Of a DNA stretch of 64,000 nucleotides, positions 41,101 through 50,616 are shown piece by piece. Source of the DNA: Ciona intestinalis (lineage: Eukaryota; Chordata; Ascidiacea; Phlebobranchia; Cionidae). Where the stretch lies: contig NW_004190420.2 in the NCBI RefSeq assembly GCF_000224145.3, positions 508,937 through 572,936 on the forward strand, in the 5' to 3' direction. The position numbers and the translations under genes were made by a program. Each line of letters begins with the position of its first letter. The first letter of the stretch is position 1. The notes beneath the pieces were generated by a model, which did no database searches, was not told where the DNA came from, and saw only the letters and a list, made by a program, of their open reading frames with translations.

Positions 41101-44100
41101 AAAAACTTTATGTAAGTGAATAAAATTTATTGAATATATCTATTAACTAGAGATTGTTTATTATATGATGAACAATTGAAGCAATTGCCTGTTTTCTATT
41201 CAATTTGACAGCTTTATATAGCTATTTAATACAATTCTAACACTTGGAAAATAGAGTAACGGTTTTAACACATTATAGTTCAAAAATTAATGCTCAATTC
41301 CATCATATGCAAACTATATATGTTATATAAGTATTACAAATCCACTTGGCATACCTTGTTCATATCCACAGAGCAAATCATCAAATGTATTAAACGAACA
41401 TGAATGTTCTACTTTGCAAAGTCCATTGTTAATTTCCACATCATCGATAGCAATGTCACCACGGTAATCTATTCCTCTGCTTGCTTCAATGATTATCTGG
41501 ATTAAGTTGTTTTAATTAAAAATGCAATAAAACTTACTAATTTTTTACAGAGAGTTGTGAAAATGGTTACATTAACCAAAGGTCCAAAGGTTATATACCA
41601 AACATACAACTTTAAAACAATGGTATATATATATATATTGGCTACATTTACATTGGAGAATACCAATCATTTTACCAATAGCATTTTGCAAGACAACAAC
41701 CTAGTTATAGGTAAAATTTAATTTTAATGGCATATTTCAAACCAAAATTTTTAAAACCTAACTACATTTTGCATTACTTATCATAAGCTAACAATAAAAT
41801 AAAACAAACATTTGCAACACAATAAAAAGCCATCAGAACCACTTATTCATGACCCAACAAAATCAAATTAAAAACCAACACTTAGATCGCAAGGCCAAGG
41901 TTGAAAATCAGTGACTTACCTGGTATAGGGAATGATAATTAATAGATACACGGGCAATGTTCCAATAAATCCCTTGGTTTCCAGACTTCTCCCATTTCTT
42001 TGTTAGATTTCCACTTTCATAATCTCGTATATATATGGACAAATTGCCCACTGAAGCACCCCGCATGTGGTAATACAATCTATAATTGATAATATATATA
42101 TATTTATTACTGTCACCTTTAGGATATAAGAATATTGTTTTCAGTTTCTGCCAAAGCAAAGTTTTTATACCAATTCATTTATTTGCCTAGTGTGTCTGCC
42201 AATGGGGCAGAGGTCATGAGTTCACTGCTGGCCAAGACACACAGCAACTGCTTTAACCCAGTCAACAGTGGTCACTAACGGGTTGACTAAGGTATATGAA
42301 ATAGAACAACAAAGTAAAAGGGACTCTCCTTATCCAGCCATGCATCACACAAGGGTAAATAGGTCGTATCTATTAATTTAAAACTATAATATTTATTAGC
42401 ATAGATTAGCACTTACTTCAAGCATACTGGCCTTGCTAGCCAAACTGAGCTTAACCTAGCTTTGTCTTCATGATTTTGAGTTGTGGCTTCAGCATAGAGA
42501 TAAGAACCTAAAAACCAAGTGTCAAAAAATACATTGGTTTTGGTTTACCAAATACTAGCTGTGTTTTAGATAAGAATTAATAAGATGTTCCTTACTGTTG
42601 GTTTCTAGCATGGTGTGGTCCAAAAAGGGACCAGTTCCATTAGAAAGAGTTTGTCTGTGCCATAACGTCCAGTCAAAATCATCGTCTGAGTCTTGAGTCC
42701 AAAGACAAAGTTTTCCCTCAAACGAGCAATTCTGCGATTGCATTGGGCAGTCCACCTCATCAGAACTAAAAGTATATTCTTTAAATAAAATATTACAGTC
42801 TAGTACGTAATATTAAGTATTACCCATCGCGACAGTCGATCCTTCCATCACAAACATGTGAATACGGAACGCATTTCGTCGAATTGCGACATTGAAACGT
42901 CTGAACGCTTGAGTTAGACGGACCGGTACTGCAGTTCTGTGCATTTCTCAAGTTTTCACATTCTGGTAGATTTTCATCTGTACCGTCGACGCAGTCGTTT
43001 ATTCCGTCGCAAAGTAAGTTCGTATTTACACAGATGCTGGTACTGTGCTCAATATAAAAGGATTTTAAATGTCAGTATTTTGCTCAGTGTTATTTTGTTT
43101 GCAATCAAAAATCACTTTTGGGGGAGTTTGAGGGTGGGGAAGTACCATTTCAAAACTGAAAAATATAAATTTTTAACATATCAGAGGGGTTCGAGGTATT
43201 TTGGAACAATAATGTTGGAACGTAAAAGTTATAAGTCCCTTAAGGTTAAATTAGAATGTTATTTGTTTCGTAACGACTTAATGAGTTTTTGTTTCAGTTA
43301 TATATACAATACATTAGACAACTTTTACTAACCTGTTCGGGCAAAGGACCTCCCATGGGAAGCATTGGCCAACGCAGACGGCGTGCTGTAAGGTGACCGG
43401 TATGCACACTTCATCACAGAATGTTGATACGCAGGGGAAACTTAACTGGTCGGTTGACATGAGTGCAGCTATAGTGACAAAAATAAATATATAGTAGGGT
43501 GGGGGGAGATGGGACAACTTTAGCACATATTATCCTGGTCGTATTTTAAACAATTAACAACGGGAGTCGTAAGGACGCGGTTTTATAATTCTTTGAATGT
43601 TCTTCATTTAGTACCAATTGGGACCAGAAAATAGAACAAATATGTGTTTAATCTTACCCTACCGCCCACCCTACCATAAATAAAACATTATTTTGATTAA
43701 TTTAAATTTACCAACCTCGCTCATACGATGATATGTCAAACGCGTTGATGCCGGTGATGCCTGGCATGAGTGAAACGTCTGTGATATTCAAAGGAAATTG
43801 AACCTGGGAACTTTTTCCGGCCCTCACTTCGAAAGAACCCGCAGCCACAATTTTTTCTGAATTTGTCCAAAAAAAGCGATTGCCGACTACAGTGAAAAAC
43901 GACGGGCCAAGTGAGGTCGTGGCAGGACTTCGTAAAATGATGTGGCGTTCACGTCCATCAGTTCTATTACATAATAAACGAATCTGGGGTGATTACATGC
44001 CCGGCCATACACACACCGCGTTCTCATGCTTTTTTAAGATCTATCAGTTTGTTTTAAATATTGTTGAATTTCAAACCACAAAACAAAGCAATGAATTTAT

Positions 44101-47100
44101 CTAAACGCAGAATTTCTTACCGAATAACCTCCAGAACGTTTCTTACAGAATCCACCCAATATAATCTATCTGATGTGGCGCAGTAGGTGAGACCGTAAGG
44201 TCGAAGAAAGGAGTCTTTGACTAGCGTTATACGGTCGGTGCCGTCCATTCGGCATTTGTCTATACTTCCGACCAAATCAGACCAAAAGATGTGTCTGTTT
44301 ATGTAGTCAATAGTATAAGTTGCACATAACAAACTTAGCTCCACGCAGTGCTTTGCCTTTTCTTTATAAACTGTAGAATATATGGTTACATAACGGTTTA
44401 TACCAAAACATGCCTTAAGCTAAACGTAACATACAACGTGGTGTAAAAATACAAACAGCGTTCTAAAACTAATTCAATTGATATCTAAGTACCTTCCAAT
44501 TGCGTCCAAAGTTATACTGATCGGTATGTGAATGTCAGATCCCGAGACAAGTCGTCGGTTTACGCGATAACTTCCGTTGGTAATGCTTTTAATATCCGTG
44601 CTTGCCACGCCGATACTTTTACTACCATTATCAGTCCAGTAAATGTTGCCTCCGTAAAAGTCGACGGCGAGACCCACAGGTTGCAGCAACCCTTTTTAGT
44701 TTGGAGATGAGTTTAACGTTACATTACGAATACCATCAGAGGTTCATTGCGTCATAATATGGTAGCATTGACCATTATATAAAGTTTAAATCTAAGTTTT
44801 AGCAAAGCATCCAGAAAAAGAAGTACCTTTAACAAGAGTAACTGTAGTTATTTGATTTTCAAAAGAGGTCAATTTAATTTCGCTTGTTTGTCTCTCAATC
44901 CAAACAACAACTTGTTTCCACCCGGATGTATTTGATCTGTTGTCCCTTTCTCGACCACGATCGTAGCTTCGGTGATGCACAGCGTTGACCACACCACCTG
45001 GCGCTCTAAGTACGACCTGTCAAAGTGAAAGTCGTCACGATATATTGGATATATATAGTAGGATGGGGGAAGTTGGGACACCTTTTAACTCTATTTTATC
45101 GTCCGATGTGGTAGTAAACAAGGAACTTTCAAAAAATTATAAAACTATATGCTCAAGACTCCCATAGACCGTTGTTAACTGTTTAAAACACGATCAGGAT
45201 ATTCGGATATTACGCGCCAAAGGTGTCCCATCTTCCCCCATCCTACTATATACCTTGAACCAAGACAGCCATCTGCTTAAAAATTCTTCCCACAATCGAC
45301 AAGGCAAACGGGTTTCGAGCGTATAACCATAGTATACTCACTTCAGTATACTATGGTATAACCTTACATAACATAAGTTTTAACCATCTCTTCGAATATA
45401 CGGTAACGAAAATCAGATTAAAACAACGACGAGGTAGAATAAGCAACAATACGACAGTCCTTAAAAACACTCTTACACGGATAAACCGCTTAAGCAAAAA
45501 TGTAATTTCATAAAATACAATAACCGTGTGTAACAAATTTTCAAAGGATAACCATGAAGAACAACCATGCGTTTAGCTTTATGCTCCCATATAGAGCTTG
45601 TCTTAAAACGCACGTGTGTGTTATATATAGTCTTTCATGCAGACTTTTATAGAGACTACCATATACAATAATGATTTATTTAGTCCCGAGAAAAGGTAAC
45701 TATACCACACGACATCAAACAACAAAGGCATGTGTTCCGATTCGTTTGTCACCTTCATTATTAGTTTTAAAGCAATGTAAAACTGTATATATCTGCGTTT
45801 ATGTACTGTTACTTTCACTGATATTGGCAAATGTATGGATGTACGTATGTAGTACAATAATTAGTATAAAGTGAAGCATCGTTTAAAATTATAGTCAAAG
45901 TTATGATGCTGATCAACGGTGCACATAGGACAGAACAAAGGAATAACTTGACCTGCTTCATCATTCAGACCTATATGTTTATAGCCTTTTAACTTCTGCG
46001 AAACTCGCTACTGTAATCCACAGCGCGCGAGGTTAGCCTAAAGTATTTCATTTCACAGACCACAACACCACGAATTACCTTGCGAAGGCCCAAATTATGC
46101 GTTTAATTAGTTATGGAACGTTACCGCGCAAGGTACATGGACACGTGATATACAACTACCATAAGTGTCGTTAAGGACAGACAAAAGATTTAAAGCTTTC
46201 AAACCTGAATAGATGATTGGTTTATCGTCATTTGTTCACCGACATGCGGGTAGGAAAATATGCCTTCGGACGTTGAGAGAATGACTGATTCACGCAAGTT
46301 TTGGTCCATGTTTCCGTACAAAGGCGTCGCTCTTCTGAAGTATGTAGAATTCACTGAAGATGTGCTGGACGCTCCGAGACTCATCGAGAAAACTTTAATG
46401 TGGTAAAGCGTATTGGGCGAAATGTGACTGAGCACGTAAGTGTAGAATGCGTTCGGTTGTGTGATGTTTGTCGGAACAAAGTCGCTGAAATATTCGACGT
46501 TAATTACATTTGTTTCAAGCCCACGGTGACCAGTATTGTAAGAGAAAGAACTTACATCACACGGCGTTCGATTGAAGAAACAAGAATGATTCGAAATGAG
46601 TCGTACACGCCAGTGTTTGGAGAACGCCATGTCAAAGAGAAGCTACTGTCGTTTATTTCTTTGACCGACAGTTGACTCGGTGGCATCGGATCTAAGCAAA
46701 TAATGTTTAGATTATACACATGCGTTATTGTAATACTATTGTATGATATATCAAATAACTAATGATACCAACTTGCGACGAAAGATGACACGACTGGCTC
46801 GCTGGTCATGAGCCTTGGAGCCTGACTGGTGATTTGGACGGTGTAGTTTACCCCGGCTGTCGGGTTGACAAATATCTGTTGAGAAGATTTCCGACCGAGA
46901 TAGGAAAGCGATGGAATGTTCGGTGATACAGTGATCTAAAAGTGTAAATCGCTGTTGAAATTACGGGGATTGTGGTCGTTTGTATCACAACACGATTTTC
47001 AACTTACTCTATAGGAATTCAGTTCATAATCCCTGTGCCAGTTAACAATCAACATAGAAATCTGAAAACCGGAAACGCAATGGACTTGTGGGATCAATAT

Positions 47101-50100
47101 GGCGGGCTGTGCTTCATATTTTAACTGTAAGTAAAAATGTTTTTTAACGAGTAAAACCTTGAAACCAACGCCTATTACCTGTAGCATACGTTGATAGTCG
47201 CAAGCATCGGCTTTAATCACGTTCATGGTAACGTTTGTAGGTGGTAATGGTGCTGAAAACATAAAGGAACAGAGTAACAATATACAGTGGGATATCGTTT
47301 TAGCACCTAAATCGTGTCTATAAATATTGTCTGTTTACTATCAAATGGGACAAGAAGAGATAATGAAAACATGTCCCATCTTACCCCACCCCCATAAACG
47401 TCAGTTTAAAACTGATTCACTATAGAAGTAAAAGATTATATAGACTAACAAATAAACCGCAATACGTTAACAAAAGAAAATTAAAATGACTTACCCGTGT
47501 TATGTACGATGATTGTTTGTTGTCCTGCCACATTTCCATGCCACGGTCGGATCGAAATCCTGTAAATCGTCGATGGTCTGAGACCCAGTATAGTGGTGGT
47601 GAGGTTTCCCGGTCGTTCATATGCCCTTCCCTTCGTGGTGTGGTACAATAGCCAGTGTATAGAAAGACGCTGGCGGCTCCAGCGGTCTCCAGTGCAAGGT
47701 AAGGGAGTTGGGCGTCGACTCCACTCGGAAAACATCGATTCGTTGCCTACTTAAATCTGACATAAAAATTACGTTAAATTTACCTGAAATATTACCCTGG
47801 ATCGCTCTTTACTGACATTGGCTTCAACTCTATAATTAAGAAGGATTATAAACATCCATATAAATTCCCATGCGTTGTGATCAGTTACGAAACGTACAGT
47901 AAGTTGTTTTCGCCACTACAAAGCGTGTAAAGTAATATGGCGACCTTAAGTTAAACTTGTAATTCGTTTGATTGCCGCGTATTAACTCTGCTTGTAAGGT
48001 AGGTTCAGCCACCTTACATTACTGTAGGTATAAAGAAAATAAACATGAGAGTTCAAAACGTTTAATGGGTATACGAGCAAACATATGTTAAACTAAGATC
48101 GAACTGGCTCGTGTGCGATAAAGTAATTATACGGTCGCCGCTTCAACCTATTCTCAAAACTTTGTTATTTCATAAAACAATCTTACTATTTTCGGACGAT
48201 TTTCTGAGGCCTTCGTGATTCGATGCAACGAGGTTGTTGTTAACTTGGTTGCAAAGAGCGGATGCAATCGTATTCGGGCCAGATGCTTGGAGATCGGAGA
48301 ACGATTGAAAAACGAATAAGTTATCCTGTAAAAACAAACAAATCGTTTAAAAAATATAAAAGACGGGGAAGGGTTTTTATTCTTTTCAATCTATTTTCTT
48401 GTGCCATTTGGTTGGAAACAAAACAACATTAAAAAAGTTATAAAATTGTAGCTTCACGACACCCATATACCGTTGTTAGTTGTTTAAAACAGGATCAGGA
48501 TATTTAGATAGTACATTATATGCTTAAGATGTCCCGTCTTCTCCCACCGTACCATATATTATAGTAGGATATGGGGTAACATTTTCATACCATTTAATAG
48601 TATTCGCAATTCTCCCCCACAGTACTATATACAAAGCAACAAAAAAACACAAAATAAAAAAAAATAACTATAGTAAAAATGTCACTCACGTATAGCGGCA
48701 TAGAAGCCACACTACCAAGCTGATTAGAATGGTTTCCTCCGAATCCTACAACAAGGATTCTACCTCCTTTCCTTCGGATGTTGGCGGCGGGAGAGGATGG
48801 TGGGTCACGTGATTGGCGGTCGGTTAAAACGACCAAAGCAAACGGAGTGTCTCTTCTGAGAAAAATAGTGTTGTTTGTCGTATTCGAAGATGGTTGCGTG
48901 TTTCAATATTAAACTTACGAACATTAGACTTTAATACGTGAACGATCTTATTAATATGCACCCACTTGCACAAAAAGTAAAAAAGTTATTAGTGGAGTGG
49001 GGTGAAAAGCGAAATGATTTCATTTTCTTATTTACAAGAGTTTTTACTAAATTTTATAAATTGTACTAATAATTGTTCAAAACACGACAAGGAAATATGG
49101 GGTTTAGGTGCTAACAGTATTTATCTTACCACGCAATACTACACTTTTATCGAGTTAAAGGTATAGTGGGATGGGGAAAGACGGGACACCTTTTTATTTT
49201 ATTTTCTCGTCCCATTTGGTAGTAAACAAAGAAAATTCAAAGAATTTTAAAACTGTACCCCCACGACTCCCATAGACCGTTGTTAATTGATTACAACACG
49301 ATCAGGATATTTGGATATTATGTGCTAAAGGTGTCCCATCTTTCCCCAGCACCCTACTATAATAACAGATTGGGAAATATATTGTAAGTTAAGTTTTATC
49401 TACAGGTTTTTGGTTTACGGCAAATAACTGCGGTAATGTTGAGGTTAAGGTACACGCCCTACAATTTACTACGCGCCCTTCTTATGTTTAGCGACATTGG
49501 GCCAATTTCAGGTTAATGTAATTTTAATGCGGCTTGGGCGTTTGTTATTTTTGCGGACGATAAGCGTCATAATATTTGTGGCCCTGCTCATACTGATGAT
49601 GAACAGGACTCAGAATTGGTTAGGTAATAAGAAATGTAAAAATGATTTATGAGTGACATGTTCATTTGACGTACTTACTGCGTCGGGGCACAAGTGGTAA
49701 TTAAGCGATAACCAAGTTTTTACCTTGTTATAAGTTTTGAACTGACAAGCGTTTGCACACCATTTGTAGCTTAAATAATTAAGGCACTTTAATTTTGGTC
49801 CAAAAAAATGGTGCAAAATGTCTATTGATTGTACACTTAAATACCTTTTGATTCCCGGTCGCTTGCGCATGCCGAAAAAAACGTTTTTCGTATGTCGCAA
49901 TGCTCTTCGTAATAAACTGATTTCTGTTTGGTCTTTGGCACTGACATCGTCCAGCGCTTGAGTGATATCGTTCTCGCTTATGTTTTCGACAAAACCGAAT
50001 TTAACTTCGACCTTTCGATTATAGCTGTAACGAAATATAACGGACATTATTTGTTTGACTCCAGTAGGCCTAATTATCAATTACCGTTGTAACGTATAAG

Positions 50101-50616
50101 GGTAAGGTAATTCAGGCCACTGGTTAACGGTTCACACTCTATACAAATTTGCCCCGAGGATCGGAGATTAAACTAAAAACGATTTGGTGAGACAACGATC
50201 TAAATTCGCTGCAATTCCAGGTCCTTGGTGGTGTCAAGTACGTCATACCTACGAGAAACCTGCGCCTTGAGCGGCGTAACTTACCTAAGGAGGCTGATTC
50301 TCGTGTTTTGGCCGTCCGACGTTAATGTTCTTACAACATCCAATATAAAATGCTTCGCAGAATGTTTGGTTTCGTTTTGAGTTAAAACTCTAGACTCAAC
50401 CAGAAATACCAAATCCAGTGTGTGATTTTGAAAACATTTCTTTATATTCCAGTCAGTATATTCATCCGATGAGTTCCTTAAGTTCTGACTCAACCCTAAA
50501 TCAGCAGTCACGCTGACCAGGATTGTCGTGATCATAACAAATGTTCTAATTGTCCGTAAACTCGAGCAACATTGTGGTACATTGTAGGAACTTTCCATTG
50601 TTATTAAAGTTGACAA
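14167..50616 (-). CDS. Giant mosaic extracellular protein: vWA-FN3-YWTD-LDLa-MAM-CUB-SRCR-trypsin plus a second, dead trypsin fold
   Basis: About 71 exons and 12.6 kb of CDS (about 4,200 aa), starting at an ATG with a hydrophobic signal segment ([15 protein letters not shown]) and ending [12 protein letters not shown]. I followed GT-AG boundaries exon by exon from 50616-50285 to 14309-14167. Phases match at all mapped junctions except two places described separately (the FN3 exon 47756-47495, and the 44493/44370 junction). One intron has a GC donor (after exon 26358-26257). Most introns are phase 1, as expected for shuffled extracellular modules. Module order is in the domain entries below. 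The sequence shows a secreted protein with many N-glycosylation sequons and Thr-rich linkers and no membrane anchor. MAM-CUB-LDLa-SRCR-trypsin resembles enteropeptidase, but no protein with this full order is known to me. No function is claimed beyond one intact serine protease domain on an adhesive scaffold. Splitting into two genes is possible but no internal stop, poly(A) signal or new signal peptide suggests it. Confidence 0.75.
14705..14875 (-). repeat. SINE copy with internal deletion, minus orientation
   Basis: Reads on the minus strand from GGCGCCGTAGCACAGTGGTTAG to the TGCCGGAAAATGACATTCG complement. The middle is missing. It lies in the last intron of the mosaic gene. Confidence 0.65.
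15460..15537 (-). repeat. SINE 5' fragment, minus orientation
   Basis: Only the box-A end and adjoining bases (complement of GGTTACAACGTATGCC) remain, between mosaic exons 15725-15577 and 15304-15071. Confidence 0.5.
17156..17292. mobile_element. MITE (TIR family, GTCCCA ends), shortened copy
   Basis: Starts TGTAGGGTAAGATGGG and ends GTCCCATGTTACCCCATGCTACTATA, inverted versions of one another, with the family's TTTGGTACCAAA segment inside. It is intronic in the mosaic gene. Confidence 0.65.
17335..20529 (-). other. Mosaic protein: second trypsin fold, catalytically dead
   Basis: Exons 20529-20282 (preceded by LDLa modules in 21180-21076 and here), 19920-19680, 19388-18761, 18462-18296, 18060-17981, 17731-17599, 17439-17335. 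His57 is kept (VVPAHCLL) and Asp102 is kept ([10 protein letters not shown]), but the GDSGGPL block reads NDQGLAL, so Ser195 is Gln and Gly193/Pro198 are also lost. There is no IVGG-type activation motif. Exon 19388-18761 is unusually long (628 bp) and adds Ser/Thr/Asp-rich loops around the Asp102 strand. The usual C-terminal helix remains ([11 protein letters not shown]). This points to a binding or regulatory role rather than hydrolysis. Confidence 0.8.
18163..18270 (+). repeat. SINE 3' fragment
   Basis: Contains GTTACTTGTAAACTGGCA, TTGTAACAACTGTCGTTTTC and CACGTGAGGATAAAGCAAG, the family's 3' half. It lies between mosaic exons 18462-18296 and 18060-17981. Confidence 0.7.
20590..20840 (+). 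repeat. Old SINE copy
   Basis: Recognisable from a box-B-like block, GTAAGTGTCCTGGAGCAAG, CTCAGTGGTCCATTATAAG and GGTAACTAGTAAGCGGGCA in the family's order, with many substitutions. It is intronic. Confidence 0.55.
24313..25571. other. Local assembly duplication around an N gap (24918-24967) inside the mosaic gene
   Basis: 24313-24917 and 24968-25571 are nearly identical over about 600 bp, differing by a few one-base changes near the gap ends, with 50 N between. As at 8477, this fits two unmerged overlapping contig ends. The repeated stretch contains the Thr-rich linker exon and the first CUB3 exon, so the apparent second set of exons (25301-25054 and 24917-24779) should not be added to the protein. 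Confidence 0.85.
25702..25802 (+). repeat. SINE 3' fragment
   Basis: Begins AACTCGTAAGTTGGAG and runs through GTTATAATGACTCTTG to a CATTTGTTCATT tail, the 3' third of the family. It is intronic in the mosaic gene. Confidence 0.6.
30396..30500. repeat. AT-rich tandem duplication in a mosaic-gene intron
   Basis: Two to three copies of a roughly 48-bp unit containing ATGTTTAAAATTATTCTTAG. No other content is seen in the intron until the SINE at 30548. Confidence 0.75.
30548..30884 (-). repeat. Full-length SINE, minus orientation
   Basis: On the minus strand it begins TGGCGTCGTGGTTTAGTGG (box A), keeps box B (GGGTTCAAGGCACG), and runs to the GATAACGACTGTC-type 3' end. It carries an internal short duplication of the ACAACCCATTAGTGA block. 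It lies in the intron directly after the trypsin domain's last exon. Confidence 0.85.
30959..33658 (-). other. Mosaic protein: complete trypsin-like (S1A) domain
   Basis: Exons 33658-33489, 33063-32885, 32376-32249, 31762-31575, 31118-30959. The activation site reads [20 protein letters not shown], with an upstream CGV cysteine that would tether light and heavy chains. All three catalytic residues are present: LTAAHC (His57), DWDIAIL (Asp102), [10 protein letters not shown] (Ser195). By chymotrypsin numbering the S1 pocket has Gly189 (GICHGDSGGP) and Asp226 (KKPDVFT) in place of the usual Asp189/Gly226. The final donor TTTAA|GTAAGT leads straight into the next CUB exon, so the protein does not end here. 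Confidence 0.88.
31152..31262. mobile_element. MITE fragment (TIR family)
   Basis: Right-hand half of the family: TTATAAAACGGCATCATC, CTCATAGACCATAAGTAATTG, then GCCCCACACGCTACTATA. The left terminus is missing. Confidence 0.5.
33995..37661 (-). other. Mosaic protein: diverged MAM3, LDLa, CUB1, LDLa, SRCR-like
   Basis: Exons 37661-37460 and 37245-37070 form a weak MAM-like unit. Exon 36655-36502 is an LDLa ([14 protein letters not shown]). Exons 36205-36007 and 35622-35495 make a CUB ([10 protein letters not shown] ... VDVYNEF). Exon 35027-34847 is another LDLa ([17 protein letters not shown]). Exons 34460-34268 and 34081-33995 are SRCR-like, with [10 protein letters not shown] as the best match. 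The order LDLa-SRCR-trypsin is that of enteropeptidase and related type II proteases. Several SRCR cysteines are missing. Confidence 0.65.
38348..38765 (+). repeat. Full-length SINE interrupted by N gap 38471-38644
   Basis: Best-preserved copy: GGCGCTGTGGCGTAGTGGTT with box A, GGGTTCAAGGCTC as box B, GGGCGTATGTGTCCTTGGGC. After the gap come TAACTCGTAAGCTGGCACGA, TAACGACTGTCGTTTTC and a (CATT)n tail. It lies in the intron between mosaic exons 38991-38857 and 38224-38070. Confidence 0.9.
39480..40593 (-). other. Mosaic protein: about 155-residue insert of unknown fold inside MAM2
   Basis: Exons 40593-40436, 40139-40000 and the first half of 39643-39325. It contains a CNEC pair, the strand [18 protein letters not shown], then [14 protein letters not shown] and [12 protein letters not shown]. 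It does not read as any MAM segment; the flanks fit MAM before and after. I recognise no domain. Phases are clean, so it is part of the transcript. Confidence 0.6.
43333..45016 (-). other. Mosaic protein: LDL-receptor class B (YWTD) propeller and EGF-like cap
   Basis: Exons 45016-44827, 44691-44493, 44370-44121 and 43963-43716 carry propeller strands such as [24 protein letters not shown] and SDRLYWVDS. Exon 43468-43333 follows with [10 protein letters not shown] and further cysteines, the EGF-like module that normally caps such propellers. The junction 44493/44370 is out of phase by one base unless a weak internal acceptor is used. Confidence 0.7.
43489..43676. mobile_element. MITE (TIR family)
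   Basis: Begins ATAGTAGGGTGGGGGGAGAT and ends CTTACCCTACCGCCCACCCTAC in inverted relation, with the internal TAGTACCAATTGGGACCAG segment. Intronic. Confidence 0.75.
45053..45252. mobile_element. MITE (TIR family), intact
   Basis: Near-perfect about 30-bp TIRs: TAGTAGGATGGGGGAAGTTG at the left and its complement CATCTTCCCCCATCCTACTA at the right, both ending in TATA-rich bases. It is 200 bp long and non-coding, and lies 36 bp beyond mosaic exon 45016-44827. Confidence 0.85.
46205..47756 (-). other. Mosaic protein: three fibronectin type III repeats
   Basis: Repeat 1 is exon 47756-47495 ([12 protein letters not shown] ... [15 protein letters not shown]). Repeat 2 is 47252-47179, 47124-47008 and 46935-46773, and holds two extra cysteines. 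Repeat 3 is 46691-46556 and 46484-46205 ([12 protein letters not shown] ... [15 protein letters not shown]). Repeat 1 needs one base removed near 47610-47640 to stay open. Confidence 0.7.
47280..47395. mobile_element. MITE remnant (TIR family)
   Basis: Left end ATACAGTGGGATATCG and right end ATGTCCCATCTTACCCCACC remain around a shortened centre with CAAATGGGACAAGAAGAG. Intronic. Confidence 0.5.
48360..48632. mobile_element. Two adjacent MITE copies (TIR family)
   Basis: 48360-48556 is a nearly complete copy (GACGGGGAAGGG ... GTCCCGTCTTCTCCCACCGT). 48560-48632 is a collapsed copy of only about 73 bp, with TAGTAGGATATGGGGT and CTCCCCCACAGTACTATA as its ends. Both are in one mosaic-gene intron. 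Confidence 0.7.
48990..49362. mobile_element. Two adjacent MITE copies (TIR family)
   Basis: 48990-49146 is a diverged copy (GTGGAGTGGGGTGAAAAG ... CTTACCACGCAATACTACA). 49162-49362 is well preserved (TATAGTGGGATGGGGAAAGA ... CCCATCTTTCCCCAGCACCC). Both lie in the intron between mosaic exons 49845 and 48855. Confidence 0.75.

Larger units (their letters stand above)
38070..43042 (-). other. Mosaic protein: two LDLa modules, MAM1 and a split MAM2
   Basis: LDLa pair: exon 43042-42824 running into 42765-42596 ([26 protein letters not shown]). MAM1: 42765-42596, 42507-42417, 42079-41920, 41496-41355, with [15 protein letters not shown] and the DIAIDDV ending. MAM2 starts at [13 protein letters not shown] in 41496-41355, continues in 41048-40945, is interrupted, and resumes at [11 protein letters not shown] in exon 39643-39325, then 38991-38857 ([12 protein letters not shown]) and 38224-38070 ([10 protein letters not shown]). 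Confidence 0.75.
48187..50616 (-). other. Mosaic protein: signal peptide and von Willebrand A-like domain
   Basis: Exons 50616-50285, 50024-49845, 48855-48690, 48325-48187. The first strand is [11 protein letters not shown], later strands [13 protein letters not shown] and [11 protein letters not shown], with the usual spacing of a vWA fold. The metal-binding DxSxS motif is not intact (it reads ESRVL), so classical metal-dependent ligand binding is doubtful. Confidence 0.7.

Noticed and set aside
42468..42839. Gene break between the YWTD part and the MAM part of the mosaic protein
   Set aside because: The LDLa exon 43042-42824 splices in phase 2 into the MAM1 exon and completes its SDE motif there, so the two halves share one module.
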